DNA of 32,701 nucleotides from an uncultured Allofournierella sp. (GCA_944382775.1 CALWNI010000016.1:1-32701); one strand, 5' to 3'; shown: positions 24,716 through 32,393, numbered from the stretch's first letter. Made by a program: numbers and translations. The notes: generated from the letters alone by a model not told the origin.

Positions 24716-25045
24716 TTATGGAATCTGCAATACGCTGACCTGAGGAACCAGATTGGATGCAAAGGCGTTGTAGGTGACAATATAACGGTCGTGATTGATT
24801 TGCAAGCCGTAGTTTTCTTCTAAATATTCCAGACTTGTGGGATAGCTGCCCTCTACGGCATAACATTGAATTGCAGATTGCAAAATACTGTCACGCAATG
24901 CAAGGGCTCCGTTATCGTTTAGGTTTTGACTGATTTTTCCTACGGCCCAGTTTAACAGCAGGGCAAGACCGGACAGCAACAATAGTCCGGCGGCAAAGCG
25001 TATCAAAAGAGATTTAAGGGAAAGCGAAGAAGTGTCGTGATACAT
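24716..25045 (-). CDS. Small pilin-like membrane protein
   Basis: 109 residues with one hydrophobic helix (about 14-35) and a compact outer part containing YAVEGSYPTSLEYLEENYG and a strand YIVTYNAF. The phrase Y-P-T-S-L-x-x-L is reminiscent of the region after the N-terminal helix in major pseudopilins (GspG/ComGC type), but the prepilin cleavage motif is absent. The ATG at 25045 follows AAAGGCAGG. It is 17 bases after the pilC stop and 19 bases before the next gene, inside the operon. It could be the main filament-type subunit or only an accessory protein. Confidence 0.72.
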   Translation of the reverse strand: MYHDTSSLSLKSLLIRFAAGLLLLSGLALLLNWAVGKISQNLNDNGALALRDSILQSAIQCYAVEGSYPTSLEYLEENYGLQINHDRYIVTYNAFASNLVPQVSVLQIP

Positions 25046-25062
25046 ACTGATTCCTGCCTTTC

Positions 25063-26106
25063 TTAGCCAATGGTACCCAGAATACCAATGAGCGGAAGCA
25101 TAACCGAAAGCAATGTTACACCAACCGAAATGGTGAGAAAACCTGCCAGCAACGGTTCAATGGAATCAATTAACGAGTCCAGAGCATTGTTGGCATCTTG
25201 TGTAAATAGGTCAGAAAGACGAGCCAACACCTGCTCTAAGTTACCACTGCGGGCACCACTTAGCAGCATACGACCATAAAGGGGTTCGAATACTTTTTCG
25301 TTGAAAATAGCAGCGGCAAGGCCGGAACCTTTGGACATGGAGATTTTGCATTTTTGGATTTTTTCATGGGTTTCGCCGTGATCCACCATGCCATCGGCTG
25401 CATCCAGAGCGGTATCCACATCAACACCGCTGGCAATAAAAATAGAAAGGGTGCTGGTGAAACGAGCCACGGCTAATTTACGCGAGGCAGAGGAAGTAAG
25501 GGGAAGCAGTTCAAATAAACCGGATAAACGACTGCGGCCTTTTGTGGTGCGTGCAGTAACCAAGCAAAAAACAAGCAGGGCAGCCAGCAAAAGGGTGATG
25601 ACCAATGCAAACCAACCTACCCCATAGGCAAATTGGATATAAGCAAAGGAGGAGCTTGCCACGTTGCCTGCAAAACGGTTGTAAACACCGGTAAACACAG
25701 GGAGAACCTGGGAAAGCAATACAATGAGAATCAATGCCATAAGGCCAAGCAAAAGGCCGGGATATACAACGGCACTTTTTAGCTTTTTTTGCAGCTGGTC
25801 TTGTGCGGAGTAGTGACGTGCCAGGCTGCGAAGAACCGCATCGGTGCGGCCACTGGCTTCACCGGCGGCAATCATTTTGACCACATAGGGCGGAAATGTA
25901 CCACAGTTTTTGGCGGCTTCGGAAAGAGTGCTTCCCAAAAGAAGTGATTCTTGCATGGTTTGTGCGGTTTTGTGAAAAAGCGGGTTGTGGGTGTCTTCTG
26001 CCAGGAGTGCCGCCGCTTCGTCCGGTTGAATGCCAGCCTCCAACATCATGGCGAGATTTTCGCAAAATGCACTGACTGCAATGCTGCTGAGTTCGTTTTT
26101 TGCCAT
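25063..26106 (-). CDS. pilC: PilC/GspF-like inner membrane platform protein
   Basis: 347-residue polytopic membrane protein of the type II secretion F family. Two T2SSF domains are visible (about 12-133 and 210-335), each a helical cytoplasmic bundle followed by hydrophobic helices near 113-135, 158-186 and 315-345. The conserved segments MLEAGIQPDEA, MIAAGEASGRTDAVL, and in the second half IASGVDVDTAL and LLSGARSGNLEQVL match the family. The protein couples the cytoplasmic ATPase to filament assembly in the membrane. The ATG at 26106 follows GAAAGGGG. It lies 18 bases after the transglutaminase gene. Confidence 0.93.
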   Translation of the reverse strand: MAKNELSSIAVSAFCENLAMMLEAGIQPDEAAALLAEDTHNPLFHKTAQTMQESLLLGSTLSEAAKNCGTFPPYVVKMIAAGEASGRTDAVLRSLARHYSAQDQLQKKLKSAVVYPGLLLGLMALILIVLLSQVLPVFTGVYNRFAGNVASSSFAYIQFAYGVGWFALVITLLLAALLVFCLVTARTTKGRSRLSGLFELLPLTSSASRKLAVARFTSTLSIFIASGVDVDTALDAADGMVDHGETHEKIQKCKISMSKGSGLAAAIFNEKVFEPLYGRMLLSGARSGNLEQVLARLSDLFTQDANNALDSLIDSIEPLLAGFLTISVGVTLLSVMLPLIGILGTIG

Positions 26107-26124
26107 TGTGCTTGCCCCTTTCTG

Positions 26125-27072
26125 TTAATAGGTTAAATAGTCGGTATAATTACTGCCGTCGCCAATATAGGAAGCGTCGGCGCCACCGGCGGCAAAGGTT
26201 GCATCAATCCGGTTCCAGGTGTTTTTGTCCACTTTTAATTCTACGGTAATCCAGCCGGTATCTTCCAGCCAGACCATATTCCATGCGTGATAAAGATTGT
26301 TTGGTGCCACATATCCGGTGATCAGCTTTGTGGGAATTCCTTGACTACGCAGCATGGCGGCGGCCAATGCGGCATAGTCGACACAAATGCCACTTTTGCT
26401 TTGCAGGGTTTCATCCGGATTGGGTAGGTAATCGGTACCAATGGTTTCTGCTTTGGTTTTATCGTAAGAAATGGTAGTTACAATAAAGTTGTAAATATTG
26501 GTTACCACATCCATTTGGGTGTTTGCCTGCGAAGCAAGCTCGGCGGCTTTTTTTACGCAAGCCGAATCTGCCGTATAATTGATGTAAATGCTGGGACGTA
26601 AAAAAGGCTGAAATTCATCGGAAAGTGTTACTTGCTCGCTTTGCCGATATAGATAGCTATACTTGGTGCCCTCGATATTTTTACACACCGCAAATTGATA
26701 GGTTCCGTTGCCCAATTGCAGTGGGATAATGGCGGGCGTACCATCGTTGGGAATAAGGTAGGAGTATTGCAAGGTTGAGGAGTTGCTTGACAGAAGAAAT
26801 TTTAGTTTACCATCTACAGTGGCACGAACCGCCACATAACCTTGCGCCAGATGGCTGGTGTCGATTTGTACACCGTTTTCTCCTGTTGCAGCGGCCTCAT
26901 CAAAGACCGAGGTAAGCATATCCGGTGCCACAAATTGACCGGTTTGGGCAGCGGCTGAAGAAATAGAACTGGTTTGGATCGTTTGTGAGGCACTGCCGGG
27001 GGAAGAACTGCAACCGACAAGAACGCCGAGAAACAGGATGGAAACAATACAGCAAAGCTTGTGCAATGCCAT
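26125..27072 (-). CDS. Transglutaminase-like lipoprotein
   Basis: 315 residues. A lipoprotein signal peptide ends in LVGC, with the lipid-bearing Cys21, so the protein is anchored to the outer face of the membrane. The N-terminal half is beta-rich. The C-terminal transglutaminase/protease-like domain has a complete Cys-His-Asp triad: Cys230 in SGICVDYAAL, His262 in YHAWNMVWLE and Asp290 in WNRIDATF. Such domains act as peptidases, cross-linking enzymes or acyl transferases; which applies here is unknown. The ATG at 27072 follows AAAGGAGG by 6 bases. It is the first gene of the pilus-like operon, directly behind a near-perfect promoter. A role in processing or cross-linking pilus-like subunits or cell wall is inference from position. 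Confidence 0.88.
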   Translation of the reverse strand: MALHKLCCIVSILFLGVLVGCSSSPGSASQTIQTSSISSAAAQTGQFVAPDMLTSVFDEAAATGENGVQIDTSHLAQGYVAVRATVDGKLKFLLSSNSSTLQYSYLIPNDGTPAIIPLQLGNGTYQFAVCKNIEGTKYSYLYRQSEQVTLSDEFQPFLRPSIYINYTADSACVKKAAELASQANTQMDVVTNIYNFIVTTISYDKTKAETIGTDYLPNPDETLQSKSGICVDYAALAAAMLRSQGIPTKLITGYVAPNNLYHAWNMVWLEDTGWITVELKVDKNTWNRIDATFAAGGADASYIGDGSNYTDYLTY

Positions 27073-27146
27073 GAAAAAACCTCCTTTGAAGGGATTCAAG
27101 CAGGCAGAAGTTAACTTTAGTACCATAATAAAGTTTGATTTATTTT

Positions 27147-27175
27147 ATTATAAAAATAAAAACGAGTATTGTCAA
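27147..27175 (-). promoter_or_regulatory. Consensus promoter of the pilus-like operon
   Basis: On the minus strand a perfect TTGACA (27175-27170), a 17-base spacer and a perfect TATAAT (27152-27147) precede the transglutaminase gene by about 75 bases. This is the strongest promoter match in the window and predicts sigma-A type expression. Confidence 0.85.
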
Positions 27176-27292
27176 AAAACAAACCAATAGAACAGTGTAT
27201 AGTGAGAATTAAATCTAAAAAAACAAATTGACAAAAAAGAGAAAAAAAGAGGAGAAAATTGTTTAAAACGGTGAAATATGAGTGGTTTTTTG

Positions 27293-27322
27293 TTGACATT
27301 GGTCTTAAATATTCAGTATAAT
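27293..27322 (+). promoter_or_regulatory. Promoter of the ABC exporter operon
   Basis: A perfect TTGACA (27293-27298) and a perfect TATAAT (27317-27322), separated by 18 bases, point toward the ABC genes. The expected transcript start is near 27329, only a few bases before the mini-ORF and terminator of the leader. Confidence 0.82.
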
Positions 27323-27331
27323 GAATACATC

Positions 27332-27340
27332 ATGCGTTAG
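27332..27340 (+). other. Two-codon mini-ORF at the start of the ABC leader
   Basis: ATG-CGT-TAG begins about three bases after the predicted transcript start and ends two bases before the attenuator stem. It would be nearly leaderless. Function as a ribosome-sensing element is speculative, and a chance occurrence is possible. Confidence 0.25.
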
Positions 27341-27342
27341 AT

Positions 27343-27378
27343 AGCGTAGGTCCCAACAAAAGGGCTTACGCTCTTTTT
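27343..27378 (+). terminator. Terminator in the ABC leader (likely attenuator)
   Basis: AGCGTAGGTCCC (27343-27354) pairs with GGGCTTACGCT (27362-27372) with one bulge, loop AACAAAA, followed by CTTTTTA. It stands just downstream of the promoter and about 105 bases upstream of the first ABC gene, so transcription must read through it to express the exporter. Confidence 0.75.
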
Positions 27379-27393
27379 ATCGCTTGATAATTA

Positions 27394-27414
27394 TTTGCGA
27401 ACGCAAACGTTTGC
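27394..27414 (+). promoter_or_regulatory. Palindromic element between attenuator and ABC genes
   Basis: GCAAACGTTTGC (27403-27414) is a perfect 12-bp palindrome of the kind bound by LacI-family regulators. The overlapping TTTGCGAACGCAAA (27394-27407) forms a second inverted repeat, so the central GCAAA can pair with either side. It may be a DNA operator acting as a roadblock or part of a switching RNA structure. Confidence 0.45.
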
Positions 27415-27482
27415 AAGGATAACCTTATTTTGCCTGCAAAAGGCGTAAAAATAAAATAGTAGTAGGAGGATAAAACGAGTTT

Positions 27483-29228
27483 ATGTACAAACAACTTGCA
27501 AAGTCAATTCGGCAATACAAAAAAGCGTCGATAAAAGCACCTTGTTTTGTGTTTCTGGAAGTATTGATGGAGTGTATTATTCCGTTTATTATTGCACAGC
27601 TGGTAAACCAAATTAAAGCCGGTTGCAGTTTTAGCACAATTTTACAATACGGATTTGCACTATTGATTTTGGCGGGCTTGTCTTTAACATTTGGTGCTTT
27701 GGCCGGCATTGAGGCGGCAACTGCATCCAGTGGCTTTGCGCGCAATTTGCGAAAGGATATCTTTTATAAAATCCAAGATTTTTCCTTTGAAAATATTGAT
27801 AAATTTTCCAGCTCTTCGCTGGTAACACGTTTGACTACCGACATTACAAACGTACAAAATGCGTATATGATGATTGTACGTATTGCAATTCGCTCGCCGC
27901 TGCTGTTTGTTTTCTCGTTTACAATGGCAATTATCATGGGCGGCAAGATGGCACTTATCTTTTTGTTGGTTGTTCCCATTTTGGGCTTGGGTCTGTTTTG
28001 GGTTGCACACAAAGTAATGCCTTTGTTTAAAAGTGTGTTTAAAAAATACGATGCACTGAACAACTCGGTACAAGAAAATATCCAGGGTATGCGCGTAGTA
28101 AAATCTTATGTACGCGAAGATTACGAAAAGAAAAAGTTTGAAGCCGCAGTACAAAATGTATGTGCCGATTTTACTCGGGCAGAAAAGATTTTGGCAATTA
28201 ACAACCCCTTGATGCAGTTTTGTTTGTATGTGGTAATGGTATTTGTACTGTCATTCGGTTCTTACACCATTATTACAAGCCGCGGTATGGATTTGGATGT
28301 TGGTCAGTTTTCGGCATTACTGACCTATAGTTTCCAGATTTTGAACAGTTTGATGATGTTGTCGATGGTATTTGTAATGATTACTATGGCAAGCGAATCG
28401 GCACATCGCATTGTGGAAGTGTTAAGCGAAGAAAGCACCTTGACTAGCCCGGAAAATGGTGTATTGGAAGTAAAAGACGGTTCGATTGACTTTGATCATG
28501 TAAGCTTTAAGTATTCCAAAAAGGCAGAGCGTATGGCCTTGAGCAATATTGATCTGCACATTAAGAGCGGTGAAACCATTGGTGTGATTGGTGGTACCGG
28601 TTCGTCCAAGTCTTCTTTGATTCAGATGATTAGCCGTTTGTACGATACAACCGAAGGCACGGTAAAAGTAGGCGGACGGGACGTGCGCGAATACGATTTG
28701 GAAGCCTTGCGCAATCAGGTGGCAGTGGTATTGCAGAAAAATGTTTTGTTTAGCGGAACCATTAAAGAAAACCTGCGTTGGGGCAATAAAGATGCAACCG
28801 ACGAAGAAATGATGGAAGCTTGCCGATTGGCACAGGCGGATGAGTTCATTCAGCGTTTTCCGGATAAATATGATACCTATATTGAGCAGGGCGGTTCTAA
28901 CGTATCGGGCGGTCAGAAACAGCGTTTGTGCATTGCACGCGCATTGCTGAAAAAGCCTAAGGTATTGATTTTGGACGACTCCACCAGTGCGGTTGATACC
29001 AAGACCGATGCGTTGATTCGAAAAGCATTCAAAGAATTTATTCCGGATACAACCAAAATTATCATTGCGCAGCGTACCTCTTCGGTAGAAGATGCAGACC
29101 GCATTATTGTTATGGATGGCGGCAGAATCAGCGCTATTGGTACACACGAAGAACTGCTGAAGAGCAGTGAGATTTATCGCGAAGTATATACTTCTCAAAA
29201 TAAGGCAGGTGATGAAGATGCACGGTAA
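27483..29228 (+). CDS. ABC exporter half-transporter, degenerate NBD subunit
   Basis: 581-residue half-transporter with six membrane helices (about 1-310) and a C-terminal nucleotide-binding domain. The ATPase motifs are altered: Walker A reads GGTGSSKSS (the usual second glycine before Lys is Ser), Walker B ends LILDDSTSAVD (Asp in place of the catalytic Glu), and the H-loop histidine is replaced in IIAQRTSS. The signature NVSGGQKQR is intact. This is the pattern of the degenerate-site partner in heterodimeric exporters such as BmrCD or LmrCD. AGGAGG lies about 13 bases before the ATG at 27483, somewhat far. It overlaps the start of the next subunit gene. Multidrug export is the family expectation, not shown here. 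Confidence 0.92.
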   Translation: MYKQLAKSIRQYKKASIKAPCFVFLEVLMECIIPFIIAQLVNQIKAGCSFSTILQYGFALLILAGLSLTFGALAGIEAATASSGFARNLRKDIFYKIQDFSFENIDKFSSSSLVTRLTTDITNVQNAYMMIVRIAIRSPLLFVFSFTMAIIMGGKMALIFLLVVPILGLGLFWVAHKVMPLFKSVFKKYDALNNSVQENIQGMRVVKSYVREDYEKKKFEAAVQNVCADFTRAEKILAINNPLMQFCLYVVMVFVLSFGSYTIITSRGMDLDVGQFSALLTYSFQILNSLMMLSMVFVMITMASESAHRIVEVLSEESTLTSPENGVLEVKDGSIDFDHVSFKYSKKAERMALSNIDLHIKSGETIGVIGGTGSSKSSLIQMISRLYDTTEGTVKVGGRDVREYDLEALRNQVAVVLQKNVLFSGTIKENLRWGNKDATDEEMMEACRLAQADEFIQRFPDKYDTYIEQGGSNVSGGQKQRLCIARALLKKPKVLILDDSTSAVDTKTDALIRKAFKEFIPDTTKIIIAQRTSSVEDADRIIVMDGGRISAIGTHEELLKSSEIYREVYTSQNKAGDEDAR

Positions 29229-31119
29229 TCCGACAATTAGCAAACAAGGAACTCTGGTTCGTATTTTTAAAACCCTGTTTTCCTTTTATCCGGTTATGAT
29301 GCCCATTACAGTGTTTTGTATTTTGTTTAGTGCGCTAGTAAGTTCAATTCCTGCAATTTTTATGCAAAACATCATTGCATTGATTGAACAAAGCTGGACA
29401 AGCGGTGACTGGGCAAGTGTATCGGGGCCTATTTTGAAATTGGTAGGCATTTTAATTGTATTGTATGTGTTGGCGTTGCTGTCGGCCTTTACCTTTACCC
29501 GATTGATGGCAATTATTACACAAGGTTCTTTGAAAAAGCTGCGTGTTAAAATGTTTAGCCGAATGCAGGATTTGCCTATTCGCTATTTTGACACCAACAA
29601 TCATGGCGATATCATGAGTTACTACACCAATGATATCGATACCTTGCGCCAGATGATTTCTCAGAGTTTTCCCCAGATTACCATGACCATTGTTACCATG
29701 GTTACCATCACCTGCATTATGCTGTATTACAGTGTATGGATGAGCCTGGTTGTTATCTTAGGCGTAGCCATGATGCTGTTTATTACACGAAAAATTGGTG
29801 GACATTCGGCACGGTTTTTCCTGCGTCAACAAGAGGCGTTGGGCCATGTGGAAGGCTACATTGAAGAGATGATGAACGGTCAGAAAGTAGTAAAAGTTTT
29901 CTGCCATGAGGAAGAAACAAAAGCAGATTTTGACCGTTGGAACGATGAACTTTTTGCAGCAGCAGAAAGCGCAAACAAATTTGCAAACATCTTGCCCCCT
30001 GTTTTAAATAATATGGGAAACTTGATTTATGTTTTGGTAGCAGTAGCCGGTGGTTTTATGCTGATGGCAAAGGTACCGAATGTAAGCATTTCCGGCGTTG
30101 CATTGAGCATTAGTGTAGTGGTTCCGTTCTTAAATATGACCAAGCAATTTGCAGGCAGCGTTATGCAGGTTTCGCAGCAGATTAACTCGGTTATTATGGG
30201 TTTGGCAGGTGCACAGCGTATCTTTACCTTGTTGGACGAAGAGCCGGAGAAGGATGAAGGTTATGTTACACTGGTAAACGCCAAAGAAGATAAGGATGGC
30301 AACCTGGTAGAGTGCGAAGAGCGCACCAATGTTTGGGCATGGCGTCATCCCCACAAGGCAGACGGAACCGTTACCTATACCCGTTTGAAGGGTGATGTTC
30401 GCCTGTTTGATGTGGACTTTGGTTATACACCTAAAAAGACGGTACTGCATGATGTAACCTTGTATGCTGAGGCGGGTCAAAAGGTTGCATTCGTAGGTGC
30501 AACCGGTGCAGGCAAAACTACCATTACCAATCTGATCAACCGATTCTATGACATTGCGGACGGAAAAATCCGCTACGATGGCATTAACATTAACAAAATC
30601 AAAAAGGCGGACTTGCGCCGCAGTATGGGTATTGTATTGCAGGATACCAACCTGTTTACCGGAACGGTAATGGAAAATATCCGATATGGCAACTTGGATG
30701 CGGTGGATGAAGAGTGCATTGCTGCAGCAAAGCTGGCAGGTGCACATGACTTTATTACACGTTTGCCCGATGGATACAATACAATGTTGACCGGAAACGG
30801 TGCGAACTTGTCGCAAGGACAGCGTCAGTTACTGGCGATTGCCCGCGCTGCGGTGGCAGATCCTCCGGTAATGATTATGGACGAAGCAACCAGTTCCATT
30901 GATACCAGAACCGAAGCAATTGTACAAAAGGGTATGGACGCACTGATGACGGGACGTACGGTTTTTGTTATTGCACACCGTTTGTCTACCGTTAAAAATG
31001 CAGATGTTATTATGGTTTTAGAGCAAGGCCGCATTATTGAACGCGGAAACCATGAACAGTTAATTGCACAAAAGGGCAAGTACTATCAGTTGTATACCGG
31101 TGCATTTGAATTGGAATAA
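29218..31119 (+). CDS. ABC exporter half-transporter, catalytic NBD subunit
   Basis: Half-transporter of about 633 residues with six membrane helices and a full ATPase domain: Walker A GATGAGKTT, Walker B VMIMDEATSS with the catalytic Glu, and H-loop IAHRLSTV. The signature is altered to LSQGQ, as expected for the partner whose signature helps form the degenerate site. An extra segment of about 45 residues precedes the NBD (around ECEERTNVWAWRHPHKADG). The ATG at 29218 is chosen because AGGTGAT lies at proper distance before it; the ATG at 29212 is a close alternative. It overlaps the previous gene by 11 bases, so the two subunits are probably coupled and form a heterodimer. The terminator follows directly. 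Confidence 0.93.
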   Translation: MHGNPTISKQGTLVRIFKTLFSFYPVMMPITVFCILFSALVSSIPAIFMQNIIALIEQSWTSGDWASVSGPILKLVGILIVLYVLALLSAFTFTRLMAIITQGSLKKLRVKMFSRMQDLPIRYFDTNNHGDIMSYYTNDIDTLRQMISQSFPQITMTIVTMVTITCIMLYYSVWMSLVVILGVAMMLFITRKIGGHSARFFLRQQEALGHVEGYIEEMMNGQKVVKVFCHEEETKADFDRWNDELFAAAESANKFANILPPVLNNMGNLIYVLVAVAGGFMLMAKVPNVSISGVALSISVVVPFLNMTKQFAGSVMQVSQQINSVIMGLAGAQRIFTLLDEEPEKDEGYVTLVNAKEDKDGNLVECEERTNVWAWRHPHKADGTVTYTRLKGDVRLFDVDFGYTPKKTVLHDVTLYAEAGQKVAFVGATGAGKTTITNLINRFYDIADGKIRYDGININKIKKADLRRSMGIVLQDTNLFTGTVMENIRYGNLDAVDEECIAAAKLAGAHDFITRLPDGYNTMLTGNGANLSQGQRQLLAIARAAVADPPVMIMDEATSSIDTRTEAIVQKGMDALMTGRTVFVIAHRLSTVKNADVIMVLEQGRIIERGNHEQLIAQKGKYYQLYTGAFELE

Positions 31120-31122
31120 AAC

Positions 31123-31155
31123 AAAAAAGAGCTTGGAGTTTCCAAGCTCTTTTTT
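31123..31155. terminator. Bidirectional terminator between the ABC operon and the flavoprotein pair
   Basis: A 15-bp perfect stem (31123-31137 with 31141-31155) with loop GTT, A-run on the left and T-run on the right, occupies the gap between the two convergent stop codons. Confidence 0.93.
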
Positions 31156-31156
31156 G

Positions 31157-31774
31157 TTAAGGTAATTCAGGGGATTCAATTTGCATGGTGGACATTTGCT
31201 CTTTTGTAATGCCATGGCGTTTGCCGTAATTTTCCCAATAGTTGGTGGAAGCTTTGATAAAGATTTTTTTGGGAAGAGGCATGGTTACTTTGAAAGTTTT
31301 GTTTTGTTTGCGGGAAACAGAGATGGCAAAGTGTTTTATTTTTCTAACGACCAAAAAGCGAAAAGGCGTGGTCAAAATTGCTTCACCGCCACCGATTTTT
31401 AAAACTGAACCAAAAGGACAACCAACCTGACGGCAAAATAATTGAATGATTTTTATTGCGATATCATTTTGTTCCGGTTCGATAAATCCACAATTGATTA
31501 AAACAGATATGGTTGGCTTGTGCTTTGGCAGGTTTTCTTCTAAAGTTTTTAAAAAGTTTAAAAGTGTTACGGGAAGACTATCTACATATAATGGAAAAAC
31601 AAATATAACTTGAGAAAAGCGGTTCATAGCTTGGCATAGGTCTAAATGATTGGTTTGGGTTATGTTAAAATATTCGGTTTGAATTGGGCAGTGCTGAGAA
31701 AAAAGTGCGGCATATTGTTTTGAATTTGATTTTGCTGCACGGGGGCTACCGTTTATAATCATTAGTTTTTCCAT
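31157..31774 (-). CDS. Flavodoxin-fold protein (NADPH-dependent FMN reductase-like), second of a pair
   Basis: 205-residue flavodoxin-like protein. The N-terminus MEKLMIINGSPR carries the phosphate-binding loop (GSPR) used to hold FMN. FVFPLYVDSLP near residues 58-68 corresponds to the second flavin-contact loop of the family. The C-terminal 70 residues (TMPLPKKIFIKASTNYW) are basic and not part of the usual fold. Its start overlaps the end of the upstream gene by 13 bases, so the two are probably coupled. Probable NAD(P)H:flavin or quinone oxidoreductase; substrate unknown. From memory, similar pairs occur in other Clostridia. Confidence 0.8.
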   Translation of the reverse strand: MEKLMIINGSPRAAKSNSKQYAALFSQHCPIQTEYFNITQTNHLDLCQAMNRFSQVIFVFPLYVDSLPVTLLNFLKTLEENLPKHKPTISVLINCGFIEPEQNDIAIKIIQLFCRQVGCPFGSVLKIGGGEAILTTPFRFLVVRKIKHFAISVSRKQNKTFKVTMPLPKKIFIKASTNYWENYGKRHGITKEQMSTMQIESPELP

Positions 31775-32271
31775 TTGGACACCTCGCTTTTTAGGGTTTC
31801 CTCCAGAAGATGTTCGGGAACAACATGAACTTGGGTATGCTCGAAATTCATATTATAAGCATTGCGGGAAATCAGCTGCCGAAAAAGTGTTTCCTCTTCC
31901 GGAGAAGAGGCACCATACCCAATGATGACTGCTTGTTTTGGCACAACGTTTCTTTGAATGTGGTGTGATTCGCCGTGATGAAGACGGATAAATGCTTGCT
32001 GAACGGGAATGGAACGCTCCAATATGGTTTTCATAATTGTGTCATAGGATCCATATTTGATTTTGCTTATATATATAACACGGTTACTGGAAGCAATAAG
32101 TGGATATATTGTTGTGGCATCGTCACGAATAACGCATTTGCCAGGTGTTTTTGTCCAGCAACCAAAACATCCTACACAATTTTTAATCTTTTTTTGCGAG
32201 AGATCAATAAATTGGGTGGTGGAATCCAGCGAGGGGAGTGCTAATGAGCGGTCGCTTAAAATTAACTTCAT
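31762..32271 (-). CDS. Flavodoxin-fold protein with cysteine motif, first of a pair
   Basis: 169-residue protein resembling NADPH-dependent FMN reductase/iron-sulfur flavoproteins. The motif CVGCFGCW...GKCVIRDD (Cys near 32, 35, 38 and 46) matches the cysteine segment of that group, and IYISKIKYGSYD is the next flavin-contact region. The usual N-terminal NGSPR loop is missing: the chain goes from MKLILSDRSLALPS almost directly to the second strand, so flavin binding would be altered. Its partner has the loop but lacks the cysteine motif. The ATG at 32271 follows AGGAGG by 5 bases. A weak promoter lies just upstream. Confidence 0.78.
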   Translation of the reverse strand: MKLILSDRSLALPSLDSTTQFIDLSQKKIKNCVGCFGCWTKTPGKCVIRDDATTIYPLIASSNRVIYISKIKYGSYDTIMKTILERSIPVQQAFIRLHHGESHHIQRNVVPKQAVIIGYGASSPEEETLFRQLISRNAYNMNFEHTQVHVVPEHLLEETLKSEVSKWKN

Positions 32272-32302
32272 TCTTGCCTCCTATTTTTTAAAATATAGTT
32301 TA

Positions 32303-32330
32303 AGTATACCATATAAAACTACTATGAAAA
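32303..32330 (-). promoter_or_regulatory. Probable promoter of the flavoprotein pair
   Basis: On the minus strand TATACT (32308-32303) stands 16 bases from a weak -35 (TTTTCA, 32330-32325), about 30 bases upstream of the ATG at 32271. Confidence 0.45.
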
Positions 32331-32355
32331 AGGTTGCGGTATATGAAGATAAAAT

Positions 32356-32391
32356 AAAAGTCTCCAAATCCAGTTGGATTTGGAGACTTTT
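32356..32391 (-). terminator. Terminator downstream of tRNA-Arg
   Basis: A long stem (32356-32372 with 32375-32391, inner pairs probably open) follows the tRNA on the minus strand by two bases and ends in CTTTTATTTT. It separates the tRNA from the flavoprotein pair. Confidence 0.85.
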
Positions 32392-32393
32392 TA

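Noticed and set aside
27343-27414. Known riboswitch (ykkC or purine type) before the ABC genes
   Set aside because: The segment between promoter and terminator is too short for a ligand-binding RNA fold and no known core sequence is present.
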